From assembly GCF_025195085.2 (NCBI RefSeq), contig NZ_JANAVY020000001.1, positions 62,001 to 126,000 on the forward strand: DNA of 64,000 nt, read 5' to 3'. A program made the translations under genes and the position numbers. Of this stretch, positions 38,645 through 47,966 are shown piece after piece. The notes beneath the pieces are model-generated. The model ran no database searches, was not told the origin of the DNA, and worked only from the letters and a program-made list of their open reading frames with translations. The stretch comes from Vibrio intestinalis. Its GTDB lineage: Bacteria > Pseudomonadota > Gammaproteobacteria > Enterobacterales > Vibrionaceae. Position 1 is the first letter of the stretch. Every line of letters starts with the position of its first letter.

Positions 38645-39045
38645 GACTCGGTAGACGCCAACACAATCAAGACGAGGCGCAAATCGACCTCACTTCAATG
38701 CTTGATATCGTATTTATCATGCTGATCTTCTTTATTGTGACCAGCTCGTTCGTGCGAGAGTCTGGTGTTGAGGTTAATCGTCCGCAAGCTTCTAACGTAG
38801 TAAGCCAAAAAGACGCTGGTATTTTCGTGGCTGTGACGGCAGCCAATGACATATACATCGATAAGCGAGTGGTGGATGTAGAGCGCGTACAAGCAACACT
38901 AGAGCATCTACTACTTGATAAGCCTGATGCTTCGTTAGTCATTCAAGCGGATGAACACGCATACAGCGGCACGGTAGTAAAAGTGATGGACGCAGCGAAG
39001 GGAGCGGGCGTTAAAAACATCGCTTTGGCAGCGGAGAAGCAGTAG
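38641..39045 (+). CDS. exbD2: ExbD2, TonB2 energising subunit
   Basis: 134-aa single-helix ExbD/TolR protein. The membrane segment LDIVFIMLIFFIVTSSFV carries the proton-accepting Asp (in TSMLDIV), followed by a periplasmic domain with IDKRVVDVERV and LVIQADEHAYSG. The TAG stop shares its last base with the GTG start of tonB2. Confidence 0.92.
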   Translation: MRLGRRQHNQDEAQIDLTSMLDIVFIMLIFFIVTSSFVRESGVEVNRPQASNVVSQKDAGIFVAVTAANDIYIDKRVVDVERVQATLEHLLLDKPDASLVIQADEHAYSGTVVKVMDAAKGAGVKNIALAAEKQ

Positions 39046-39665
39046 TGGGAAGGTTATTAATCTCATTACCTATTGCAGCTTTGTTTGCTCTAATGCTGTT
39101 CACTTTTATGGCGTGGATGGTCGATCATGGCCATCAACGAGCGCCTGAGCACAGTGAATCGCTCAGCTTTAATATGGTAATGGTCGAAAATGAGCAGGAT
39201 GTTCAACGTAGACAACGCAGCGTGCCGGAGCAACCTAAAGCGCCGGAGGTTCCAGAGCAACAGCCAGTTTCACAAGCGAGAACCCAAGTTTCTCAGGTTT
39301 CTCCTTTGGCAATGCAACCTACGTTAGGCCTTAACACTGCCGTTGATGGCCTTGCGATCAGTGCACCAACTTTCGGTGACTTTGGGGTAAACCAACAGGC
39401 AATGCCGCTATATCGCGTTGAGCCACGCTACCCAGCGAAAGCGCTAAAACGCGGTGCGGAAGGATTTGTTGTGCTCAAGTTTACGATTGATCCGACTGGC
39501 CGCCCGACTGATATTGAAGTGCTTGATGCAAACCCAAAACGTATGTTTGAAAAAGAAGCAATGCGTGCATTAAGAAAATGGAAATACCAGCCGAAAGTTG
39601 TTGATGGCACTTCGTTTGCTCAGGTTGGTCAAACCGTTAGATTGGAGTTTAAATTAGCAAAATGA
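39045..39665 (+). CDS. tonB2: TonB2, periplasm-spanning energy transducer
   Basis: 206 aa, GTG start overlapping the exbD2 stop by one base. N-terminal anchor helix LISLPIAALFALMLFTFMAW, a short Pro/Gln-rich linker, and a C-terminal TonB domain with LYRVEPRYPAKALKRGAEG and ALRKWKYQPKVVDG. Shorter than E. coli TonB, as known for TonB2. Contacts the TonB box of receptors such as the one upstream. Confidence 0.92.
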   Translation: MGRLLISLPIAALFALMLFTFMAWMVDHGHQRAPEHSESLSFNMVMVENEQDVQRRQRSVPEQPKAPEVPEQQPVSQARTQVSQVSPLAMQPTLGLNTAVDGLAISAPTFGDFGVNQQAMPLYRVEPRYPAKALKRGAEGFVVLKFTIDPTGRPTDIEVLDANPKRMFEKEAMRALRKWKYQPKVVDGTSFAQVGQTVRLEFKLAK

Positions 39666-40834
39666 TCAGAAAAGCAATCATTGCCGGTATGATTTGGTTC
39701 GCGAGTGCGACTAGCTTTGCTAACGAGTTGAGCCAATACACGGTAATTCGTGTACAAAAAGCACATGAATTGGCACAGAAAGAACAGGTCAAGCAAGCTA
39801 TCGCAAAGCTAAAAGAAATCGAAACTTCGAGAGAGTACGACAAAGCTTTTGTTGCGCGAATGCTAGGTGTTTTTTATTGGCAAGACGGTAAAACTAAATC
39901 AGCCATAAAGCAGCTTGAGTACGCTGTTAATTCTAACCAGCTGAATGATGAACAAGCGTGGATCTCGCAACGTATGTTAGCGGATTTGCTGGTTAACGAT
40001 CAGCAGTTTAAAAAAGCGCTGCCTCATTACTACAAACTCGTGAAAAGCGTGCCAACAGGGCAAAAGGGTGTCGATCTTTGGCTGAGAATTGCTCAGTCAC
40101 ATTATCAGATTGAACAGTTCAAGCAGGTTATCCCTGCGGTTGATAAATATCGCCGTGCAAAAGGCAAGGATGAGCTTCAACCATTGTCTTTAAAGCTTAG
40201 CGCTCAACTTCAATTGCAACGCTGGAAATCAGCGATTCCGACCCTAGAGCGTCTAATCGCGTTACAACCTGATAAGCTTAACTGGTGGCGACAGTTGGTG
40301 AGCTTGCAAATGCGAGTAGGGCAAAATAACGCGGCGCTTGATACGCTTGCATTGGCAAAACTGCAAGGTTTGCCATTAAGCCAGCAAGATCGACGTCTAC
40401 TTGCGCAGTTGTACGCGCAGCGCGGCATTCCCGAGCGCGCTGCAATTGAAGTAAGCCAACTAGACGCGGCTAAATCGGATATTGATTTAGTGGTCGCGCA
40501 AGCAACGTATTGGCAGCAAGCGAGAGAGTGGGACAAAGCCATTGTTCAATGGAAACTCGCTGCAAACAAAAACAGTAAGTACCACTGGAACGTGGCGCAG
40601 TTGCTTGTTCAAGAAGGTCAATATAACTCGGCTCTTACTGTGCTAAACAAAGTAAAGGGTAAGAAGTCACAGGTCGCTTTGGCAAAAACGCGCGCTTACT
40701 ACAAGCTTGATCAGTTAGAGAAAGCACTAATAGAAGCGAAAAAAGCAGAGGCGATAGCGCCTTCTAAACAAGCTAAGAGTTGGATTAAATACTTAAGCCA
40801 ATTACGCAAAGCCAAAGCAACCCAAACAAGCTAA
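39662..40834 (+). CDS. TPR-repeat protein of the TonB2 operon
   Basis: 390 aa with a signal peptide (MIRKAIIAGMIWFASATSFA) and tetratricopeptide repeats: AFVARMLGVFYWQDGKTKSA, KALPHYYKLVKSVP, AIPTLERLIALQPD, KALIEAKKAEAIAPS. Probably a periplasmic scaffold for the TonB2 complex; related ORFs end this operon in V. cholerae (VC1543-type position). It overlaps tonB2 by four bases and ends with a strong terminator. Confidence 0.85.
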   Translation: MIRKAIIAGMIWFASATSFANELSQYTVIRVQKAHELAQKEQVKQAIAKLKEIETSREYDKAFVARMLGVFYWQDGKTKSAIKQLEYAVNSNQLNDEQAWISQRMLADLLVNDQQFKKALPHYYKLVKSVPTGQKGVDLWLRIAQSHYQIEQFKQVIPAVDKYRRAKGKDELQPLSLKLSAQLQLQRWKSAIPTLERLIALQPDKLNWWRQLVSLQMRVGQNNAALDTLALAKLQGLPLSQQDRRLLAQLYAQRGIPERAAIEVSQLDAAKSDIDLVVAQATYWQQAREWDKAIVQWKLAANKNSKYHWNVAQLLVQEGQYNSALTVLNKVKGKKSQVALAKTRAYYKLDQLEKALIEAKKAEAIAPSKQAKSWIKYLSQLRKAKATQTS

Positions 40835-40873
40835 CGTCAGCAAGGTTCTTTAATGTTCTGCTGTTCGATATAT

Positions 40874-40905
40874 AAAAGCCCGCTGATTTCAGCGGGCTTT
40901 TTGTT
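40874..40905 (+). terminator. Terminator of the TonB2 operon
   Basis: Stem AAAAGCCCGCTG / CAGCGGGCTTTT (40874-40885 and 40890-40901) with a 4-base loop and T tail. Confidence 0.9.
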
Positions 40906-40930
40906 GGTGATTCGTTTAAGAACTAAATCG

Positions 40931-41155
40931 CTATTTTGGCACTTGGCAAACGTATTCAGCGCGCCAAAGCATGGCTTGGGCTGAGTCCATATTACTCAGT
41001 AGTTCTTTCCCCGTCATCTGAGGATAAGCGTGTTCGACTTTAAGGTCGTCGCAGTCGCTTGATTTATGATAAGCGCGCACGTGAGTAAATGTGCTAGAAA
41101 GATTGTTCGACAGCATAGATTTTGAAAGGCAAATGCCAAAAATATCGCGTTTCAT
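40931..41155 (-). CDS. Hypothetical 74-aa protein
   Basis: Unrecognised protein starting MKRDIFGICLSKSM. The ATG at 41155 is preceded by AGAGGGA about seven bases away, better than a longer frame from 41227. It has four Cys and no membrane helix. It faces the TonB2 operon and shares its terminator region. No role can be given. Confidence 0.55.
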   Translation of the reverse strand: MKRDIFGICLSKSMLSNNLSSTFTHVRAYHKSSDCDDLKVEHAYPQMTGKELLSNMDSAQAMLWRAEYVCQVPK

Positions 41156-41587
41156 TGTCTGTCCCTCTGACAGTTGCAGCGTATTTTTTTGATTATCGCT
41201 GAGCCAAATTAAAATTACATTGCTCAATAAGTATACAGTTGAATTGCATTGTTATTGGGCAAATTAACCAAAATTAGTGTGACTGAAATCTATATTTAAC
41301 ACGTAAATAAAGGCGTAAAGATCACCGGTTGTTGACCTCAATCGCCTTCAGCTCTTATGAAAACGCGGTGAATTTACGACCACCAAGTGCGCCTTGGCTT
41401 TGCGAAAGCGATCAAGTTAGATTTGGTCAGAGAATAAGTGAGCATGCGGCAGTACGCTAATTTCTTGAATCTTTAGTACAATCTTTACTAGCACGAGTGC
41501 CTATTGGCGAGATTTAGGTATAAAATAACCCATAGAGTACCAAACGGTTGGTTCTACTTGATTGAATTTGGGAGTCAAAAGTAAGCA
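41156..41587. other. 432-bp region without a clear gene
   Basis: Lies between two divergent genes, so it should hold both promoters. A TATAAAAT hexamer-like stretch near 41519 could be a -10 element for the DUF2726 gene, without a good -35. I see no hairpin with T-run, repeat, tRNA or convincing small frame. Confidence 0.4.
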
Positions 41588-42247
41588 ATGGAATATATTG
41601 CCATTATTGTTGTCGTTTTTGTGGCCTTCTATCTCTACGTCCAAAAAAAATACCTTACTCAAGATGAGCTGAAAGACAGTGCCTATAAAAAAAAGGGCGC
41701 GCTGCTTAATAGTAAAGAGTCTGCATTCTACAATGCGTTGACCACTGCGGTTGGTGACCATGGGGTGGTGATGTCTAAAGTATCGATGGCGAAAGTGATT
41801 ACGCCGCAGGCGACGGATAAAAAGCGTTGGTTTATCGCCCATAATCGCATTGCTAAGAGCCATTTTGATTTTATTGTTTGTGATCCAAGAACCTTAGATG
41901 TGCGCGTCGCGATTGAGCTAGATGACGGCGTCGCCTTGAACAAAGGCAAAATGGACAGACAGAAACTACTCCTTCATGTTTGTAAATCGTCAGGAATTCC
42001 ACTGATTGGTGCAACCGTTAAGCACAGTTATCAAGTGGGTAAATTGCGTCGATTGTTAGCGGCTCATATTGATCTAATTGAACCAGATAAAGAAGTACGT
42101 TTTTGTAAACGCTGTGGCAGCCCGATGGTCGTGAAAACGGCCGCGCAAGGTGAGTTTAAAGGTCGTCGATTCTTTACTTGTAGTCGTCAGCCACAATGTA
42201 CCTACACTGAAAACTACAACGTCGTATTTGAAGATTTGGATAGTTAA
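41588..42247 (+). CDS. DUF2726 protein with C-terminal topoisomerase-type zinc finger
   Basis: 219 aa. An N-terminal membrane anchor (IAIIVVVFVAFYLYV, residues 4-18) is followed by a DUF2726 domain (ALLNSKESAFYNAL, SHFDFIVCDPRTLDVRVAIELDD, KLLLHVCKSSGIPLI) and a C4 zinc ribbon (FCKRCGSPMVVK then FTCSRQPQC) like those at the end of topoisomerase I. DUF2726 has a restriction-endonuclease-like pattern (D...E-L-D, residues around FDFIV and IELDD). This suggests a membrane-tethered nucleic-acid-processing protein; the function is unknown. Confidence 0.75.
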   Translation: MEYIAIIVVVFVAFYLYVQKKYLTQDELKDSAYKKKGALLNSKESAFYNALTTAVGDHGVVMSKVSMAKVITPQATDKKRWFIAHNRIAKSHFDFIVCDPRTLDVRVAIELDDGVALNKGKMDRQKLLLHVCKSSGIPLIGATVKHSYQVGKLRRLLAAHIDLIEPDKEVRFCKRCGSPMVVKTAAQGEFKGRRFFTCSRQPQCTYTENYNVVFEDLDS

Positions 42248-42297
42248 ACCAAACGGTTTTAGCTTTGAAACATTAACGGGAAGCAACCCTAAAAAGA

Positions 42298-43338
42298 TTA
42301 AGAGCTAGCGAGTTCTAGCTCTTGCTCACTGCCTATCATGACTTGGTTTCGACCATTCTTCTTGGCTTTGTATAGCTCAATATCAGCCTTTCTTAGTACC
42401 GATTCTAAATCATTAAAGTGATCGCATTGATATACGCCAATGCTCGCGGTAAGCGAAATAGGGCAGTCTTGCTGGTTGAATCGATAATTCTCAATCGCTA
42501 ATCGAATGTGCTCCGCTTTGACCATTGCTTGAGTGATATCAGCATTGTGTAGCGCAATACAAAACTCTTCACCGCCAATTCGATACACCAAATGCTCATC
42601 GCTGAACGCGTCTATCAAAGCCGCCGTTTGGATTAGCACTTTGTCGCCCACATCATGGCCATGCATGTCGTTAACTTGTTTAAAGTAGTCGAGATCTAAC
42701 ACCAACAAAGACATTGGTAGCTTCTTGCTTTCTTGACGGTAACGGTGGAAGTTGTGAGTCAAGGCGTGACGATTGTAGACGCCGGTCAACGCATCGCGAG
42801 AGGCCAATTGCCCAAGTGAGTTCTCTGAGGATTTACGTTTCACCTCGAGAATATGTGCAGTCACCCAGATACAGATGTAACTCATGATGAAGTTGATCAG
42901 CAAATAGGCGTGTATTTCACCTTGATGTTGATACATCTTAAAAATCACACCGCCCGTCACAGTTGAAAAGCCAATCAGGCTAAGCAAAAAGCTCTGTCGC
43001 TTCTCAACAAAGATATAGAACATGATTGGGAAGATGCTCGCCCATAAGTATAAGCCGTGATAAATGGTATGCCTGAGTATGCCAAACAGTACCAGCATCA
43101 CCATAGCGCCAGAATAGAGTAAGGCTAAATCGTTAGAGCAATCTTTACGGTAGGTTTGATAGCTGACAAATAAGGAGAACAGCGCGAAAGAGGCGTTGGT
43201 CAGAGCTGTGGGCAGACAATCTGTGATGGTGTAATCGAGGTAACTAGCGACAAAAAATGCGCAGGAAAGCAGCATGCTCAACCAAAATAAAACAGCCCGT
43301 CTTATATGACGAGATGGATTAAATATGTCGAGCTCCAT
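42298..43338 (-). CDS. Membrane-bound diguanylate cyclase (GGDEF)
   Basis: 346 aa. Six or so helices in the first 160 residues (possible MASE-type sensor), then a GGDEF domain from SRDALTGVYNRHALT with DLDYFKQVNDMHG and the active site RIGGEEFCIA. No RxxD inhibitory site is in the place five residues before GGEEF, so feedback inhibition is not expected, unlike the enzyme at 12985. Confidence 0.88.
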   Translation of the reverse strand: MELDIFNPSRHIRRAVLFWLSMLLSCAFFVASYLDYTITDCLPTALTNASFALFSLFVSYQTYRKDCSNDLALLYSGAMVMLVLFGILRHTIYHGLYLWASIFPIMFYIFVEKRQSFLLSLIGFSTVTGGVIFKMYQHQGEIHAYLLINFIMSYICIWVTAHILEVKRKSSENSLGQLASRDALTGVYNRHALTHNFHRYRQESKKLPMSLLVLDLDYFKQVNDMHGHDVGDKVLIQTAALIDAFSDEHLVYRIGGEEFCIALHNADITQAMVKAEHIRLAIENYRFNQQDCPISLTASIGVYQCDHFNDLESVLRKADIELYKAKKNGRNQVMIGSEQELELASS

Positions 43339-43617
43339 AATAAGCTTTCCTTGAGGCGCATATGCCTAAATGTGAATACCGCTAAATAGTATGCTTTTGA
43401 CGTGGGGAATCAATAGGAGATCTGAATCAAGATCACATATTTCTAACTTTAACACGCTGAAATTCAGTCGTTTTATGAAATAACTCGAATTTACAACTGC
43501 TTTAGTGATCCATATGTATAGGCGAGCCTTGTAATCCAGTGTTTTACATGATGTTGCATTGTTTGCGTCTGAGTATGCGTAACACTGCTTTTAGTGCGTT
43601 TTTACAGTCCGTGTTGG

Positions 43618-44895
43618 CTATTTATTCAGCGATAGCCAGGTTTTTAATCGAGTGATTTTTCGCACATCAAACATCATCAATCCATTACAAATGATGAGGC
43701 TCAACGCCACACCGATCGCGGCTCCAATTTCGTTATAAAGTGGAATGAGTCCAAAGAGAAGAATCAGGTTGACGGTAACGGCGATCGCCAGTGATCGCAG
43801 TGTGCGGTTCTCGTTATTGGTCATGTTTAACACCAGCCCAACAGAACCCATCATTAAACTAATAAAGTGACCAAAACAGAGAATGATTAGCGCAGGGTAA
43901 GCGGAAAGGTATTCATCGCCAAATAGTATTGAGATAAGTAGACCACCACCAAACAGCAAAACAAGGAAAATAGGGGTTGCGACTAATACCGTAAGGCGAA
44001 CTGCGCGTGAGAGTATGGCTTGGGTTTGCTCTAGGTCACCACTTTTGTACAAACGGGCGATATTGGGCATCAGCACTGGGCTAATCGACGAAACGACAAT
44101 ACTAATTAGAAGTACCGCTTGAGTCGCGACGCGGAAATAGGCTACGGATTCAAGATCGGATAACCAACCGAGCAATACGATGGCTAACTCAGAATTTAAT
44201 GTACTGACGAAGGTAATGATGGCAAATGGGAGTAACGCTTTACTCCACTGTTTGGTTTTGAATTCAGCTTTTGCAGGTTGACTGTTTTTCTTAATGACGT
44301 AGCGCACCAGTACAAAACTCAATATACAGGTAAATAACAAGGCGACGACCGAGATTTCAATCAAAGTTTTTGACGTAAGCGGTCGGTCGGTTATCACAAA
44401 GAAAAGTAACGTCGAAAGGGTAATGATCGGCGCAAGTAACTTTGAGGGTATCTGGGCTAATACAGGTTTGCGAAATCCATTAAGCACAGCATCTTGCTGA
44501 TAGGCGATTCCTCTGAGTGGGATCACCCATACCGCAATGAGCAGCAATGCCGCAACGTAAGGTTCGAAATAACCAACATACGCAAGGCCAAGCATGACAA
44601 GAACAATGATGGATGAAACGAGGAAGACAAAGCCGCGTGACCACCAAAGAATACCGTATAGAAGTGGCCATTTTTTTTCTAATTGAAAGTTGGCGATTTC
44701 ACGCACCATGAGTGCTGGTAAGCCGGCAATGACAGGAATACCAGCAATGGTGACAATAGAGAAGATGTAGGTATAGATGCCGTATTGCTCTGCGCCAAGG
44801 AAACGGGCGAAGATAACACCAGAGAGAACGGAGATTCCTTTACTTAAAAACTGTAGGCCCGCAGTCCCAAAGAACTGTTTTACAAACGAATTCAT
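43618..44895 (-). CDS. Polysaccharide flippase (Wzx/PST family)
   Basis: 425-aa membrane protein with 12-14 helices. The start FFGTAGLQFLSKGISVLSGVIFARFLG, read in two parts as GLQFLSKGISVLSG and FARFLGAEQYGIYTYIFS, is typical of O-antigen or exopolysaccharide flippases, moving lipid-linked oligosaccharides over the inner membrane. No glycosyltransferase is nearby, so its sugar is unknown. Confidence 0.85.
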   Translation of the reverse strand: MNSFVKQFFGTAGLQFLSKGISVLSGVIFARFLGAEQYGIYTYIFSIVTIAGIPVIAGLPALMVREIANFQLEKKWPLLYGILWWSRGFVFLVSSIIVLVMLGLAYVGYFEPYVAALLLIAVWVIPLRGIAYQQDAVLNGFRKPVLAQIPSKLLAPIITLSTLLFFVITDRPLTSKTLIEISVVALLFTCILSFVLVRYVIKKNSQPAKAEFKTKQWSKALLPFAIITFVSTLNSELAIVLLGWLSDLESVAYFRVATQAVLLISIVVSSISPVLMPNIARLYKSGDLEQTQAILSRAVRLTVLVATPIFLVLLFGGGLLISILFGDEYLSAYPALIILCFGHFISLMMGSVGLVLNMTNNENRTLRSLAIAVTVNLILLFGLIPLYNEIGAAIGVALSLIICNGLMMFDVRKITRLKTWLSLNK

Positions 44896-45122
44896 TACTC
44901 AATACCACTCACAATCATTGTCAGTCATTCTTGTATGAAGATTCACCCAACAAATGGCATTGTTAGTGCTGATACCCGCTAGGCTAAGGTGTGATTTCGG
45001 CGAAATGTAGTCAACAGTGCGTATTAGCCGAATCACCCAAAAGAATGATAGTTCGAGTAATACTACACATTTATCTGTCTGATATTTGAGACAATTAAGG
45101 AATGTATCAACCGATACCCTAA

Positions 45123-47633
45123 TTACAGGGTATCGGCTTTAAGCATGGTGCTATTGGTAAAGGTGGTCGAGGCTAGCGCCTGTACTTCATGCATTGGTAC
45201 GGGTTTGGAGTACAAATAGCCCTGAATCAATTCACAGCCTAAATCGATCAACACTTGTTGCTGTTGCTCACTCTCGACCCCTTCAGCGATTATCTCGATA
45301 TCGTTAGAGCGAGCAATCGCGATGATCGTTTTGACGATATTGAGGTTACTGCGACTGTTAAGCATGCGGATAATGAACGAACGGTCGATTTTGATTTCGC
45401 TGATTGGTAGGGCATTGAGGTAACTCAGCGATGAAAAGCCAGTACCGAAGTCATCTAGAGAAATGCCAAAACCAAGATCTTGTAAGCGCTTTAATGTCGG
45501 TTGTACCGCTTTTAAATCTTCAATAAAGACATTTTCAGTTAGCTCTAAAATAATTAGGTTACTCGCAAGCTCATGATGCTTGGCTGTGTTAACGATCATG
45601 TCAATGAAGCCTTTATGCAGCAGCTGCTTCGGCGAGATGTTGACTGAGACCGTCACTGGTTCGTTCAAGCTTTGGTTAAGTTTTTTTGTATCTCGACAGG
45701 CACGCTCGAAGACGAACTCTCCAAGTTGCAAAATCGAATTGTTTTTCTCAGCGATATCAATGAAAACCATTGGTGAGACAAAACCAAGAGTAGGGCTTAT
45801 CCATCGGCATAGTGCTTCAATACCCATCATTTTGTTGGTGGTAGCATTAACTTGCGGTTGGTAGTGAACGTCTAGCTCACCATTAACCAAGGCAGATTTG
45901 AATTCATCTTCAAGTAAGAAGTTATTCTCAATCTCATCGCTGATCTTTTTATCGAAGAAGGTTATCTCGCCTTTGCCGTATTTCTTAGAACGGGTAAGCA
46001 CGATATCAGCCTTCGACATTAGCGTTCGAGGTTGTTCGCCATCCGTTGGGAATAAAGAAATACCGATGGTGGCATTGAGCTCAGTTGTGATGCCATGAAC
46101 AATAAAAGGCGTTTTGAGGCAGGCTTGCACACGCATTGCAATGGTGCGTGCTTCGTTGTCGCTCTCAATTTCTGGAATACAGAATACAAATTCGTCACCG
46201 CCAAACCGAGCCACCGTTCCTTTACTTTCAGTGAGTTGGCTAAATCTTTGTGCGACTTCGACCAATAGCTGGTCGCCAACTTCGTGGCCGTACTTGTCAT
46301 TGATGCGCTTAAAGTTGTCTAAATCGACAAATAAAATCGCCAGCTTTTTATCGAGCTCACGGCTATGAATGATGCCGTGCATCGCTTGTTTTTCTAGCAA
46401 GATGCGATTGGGCAAGTGGGTGAGAGCATCGTGCTGAGCTTGATGACGCAATTGTTCTTTCTTCACTTCCAACTGGTTGAAATCATTGGCGATACGATTT
46501 TGGAATTTTAGGAAGCGGCGACCCAAATAGTTACTTAGCAGCAGTGACAGTAGGGTCAGAATTAAAGCGAGGGTCAAGCATAATGCAATAACCTTAATCA
46601 GCTCCATTTGATGCTGGTTTTGTAATTGCTCTAACTGATCTTCAATTTCGCTGTGAACTTCTTCAATATAAACGCCAGAGCCCAATAGCCAACCCCATTT
46701 GGAGTCAAACTTCATAAAGCTGACTTTATGCCCGCTTTGCAGAGAATCAGGTTTGTAGATTGAATCGTATTCAACATGAGAAGAGGTGGTATTGTTGATA
46801 GCAAACATACCTAGAGTGCGAGTCACTAGACCATCGATGCGTTCTCCAAGCAACTCAGGGTCTTTGTGAGCGAGTATGGTGCCATCTTGATCGAGAACGA
46901 AGATATAACCAGTTTCGCCAAATCGGTAATTAGACACCCAATTAAGGATGTTTTTCTTTATCTCATTCTCAACTTCATAAACGTATTCACCGGTACCGAT
47001 AAACCAATCAAACGGTTCGAAATATTGCCCGTAGCCAATCTTTTCAAATTCACCTTCTTCTTGTGGTTTTTTAAACCACCAGCGATAAAACGCAGCTTTA
47101 TCTTTAGAGCTGGCAATAGCATCAATGTGTTGTTTTAGAATAGGGACGCCGCGCGAATCAGTACTCTCGATCATTTGCTGCCCTTCACGCTCTGGCAATA
47201 AGGCATGCATTACGCTTACTCCATCCATTTGATAGATGAAGAAGTAGCCACGGCCATTATTAAAACGGATGTCTCTTAGGGCATCACTGATGAGCTTTTT
47301 GATTTCATTTTCTGGCTTATCAAGGTTTTCTTTGTAGATGGCGGTCGCAATTTGATGGGCGGTTTCAACTTGTTGCTTAATCTCTGATTTGAGGACTGAG
47401 ACCGTTTGTTCTCTCTGATAGTTAATTTGCTCGGCAGCGCTTTCGACGCGTTGGGCGATGATCTCTTTCTGTTTGGCGAGGTTATTATCAATCAGATTTT
47501 GTTCAAACTCATTGGCACGCTGTTGACTGCTGTTGATAACCACAGTGAGGAGCATGGCGATGAAAATAAGAATAAGGACAAAAGGAAGTGTTTTTACAAT
47601 ATTAAGAAGCTTTTTATCCGTCAGTGCCGTCAT
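45123..47633 (-). CDS. GGDEF-EAL protein with Cache sensor (cyclic-di-GMP turnover)
   Basis: 836 aa from ATG 47633, with GGA seven bases before; GTG 47645 is an alternative. Order: helix near residues 16-34, Cache-type periplasmic sensing domain with two related halves (GYFFIYQMDG and GYIFVLDQDG), helix near 345-370, GGDEF domain (GGDEF intact, DLDNFKRINDKYG, no RxxD) and EAL domain. The EAL part keeps EALCRW, VNISPKQL, ELTEN, DDFGTGFSSL, IKIDRSF, EGVE and GYLYSKP, so phosphodiesterase activity is expected. Net direction in the cell cannot be predicted. Confidence 0.9.
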   Translation of the reverse strand: MTALTDKKLLNIVKTLPFVLILIFIAMLLTVVINSSQQRANEFEQNLIDNNLAKQKEIIAQRVESAAEQINYQREQTVSVLKSEIKQQVETAHQIATAIYKENLDKPENEIKKLISDALRDIRFNNGRGYFFIYQMDGVSVMHALLPEREGQQMIESTDSRGVPILKQHIDAIASSKDKAAFYRWWFKKPQEEGEFEKIGYGQYFEPFDWFIGTGEYVYEVENEIKKNILNWVSNYRFGETGYIFVLDQDGTILAHKDPELLGERIDGLVTRTLGMFAINNTTSSHVEYDSIYKPDSLQSGHKVSFMKFDSKWGWLLGSGVYIEEVHSEIEDQLEQLQNQHQMELIKVIALCLTLALILTLLSLLLSNYLGRRFLKFQNRIANDFNQLEVKKEQLRHQAQHDALTHLPNRILLEKQAMHGIIHSRELDKKLAILFVDLDNFKRINDKYGHEVGDQLLVEVAQRFSQLTESKGTVARFGGDEFVFCIPEIESDNEARTIAMRVQACLKTPFIVHGITTELNATIGISLFPTDGEQPRTLMSKADIVLTRSKKYGKGEITFFDKKISDEIENNFLLEDEFKSALVNGELDVHYQPQVNATTNKMMGIEALCRWISPTLGFVSPMVFIDIAEKNNSILQLGEFVFERACRDTKKLNQSLNEPVTVSVNISPKQLLHKGFIDMIVNTAKHHELASNLIILELTENVFIEDLKAVQPTLKRLQDLGFGISLDDFGTGFSSLSYLNALPISEIKIDRSFIIRMLNSRSNLNIVKTIIAIARSNDIEIIAEGVESEQQQQVLIDLGCELIQGYLYSKPVPMHEVQALASTTFTNSTMLKADTL

Positions 47634-47645
47634 TGAACCGTCCAC

Positions 47646-47966
47646 TCCATGGAGCTGTGTGAATCGCGATATTAGGCGAGAGCCGCGATTACATTCTTGA
47701 TATTAATAATAAACTTTCACGTTAGAGGTGATGTTACTATATGAGCAACTCATTAATGTTAGGGTAATCACGTAATATGTCATCCGGTTTACTATAAAGC
47801 TACATTTTGCGATCTTTGCCCGCTCAGGTTCACTTATTTTTCATCTACTTAGTTTCAATGTACTGATACTCTATATGCAACTTAGTACCATGATTCGTTT
47901 ATGACGAGTACTGTGATGATTTTAATTCATCCGGGTGATGTTTTCGGTGAGGGATAGTAGAATAGC
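47646..47966. other. 321-bp divergent intergenic region
   Basis: Holds the promoters of the GGDEF-EAL gene (leftward) and the ROK gene (rightward). GAGGGA before the ROK start is a possible ribosome site. No hairpin with T-run, repeat or small frame was convincing. Confidence 0.4.
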
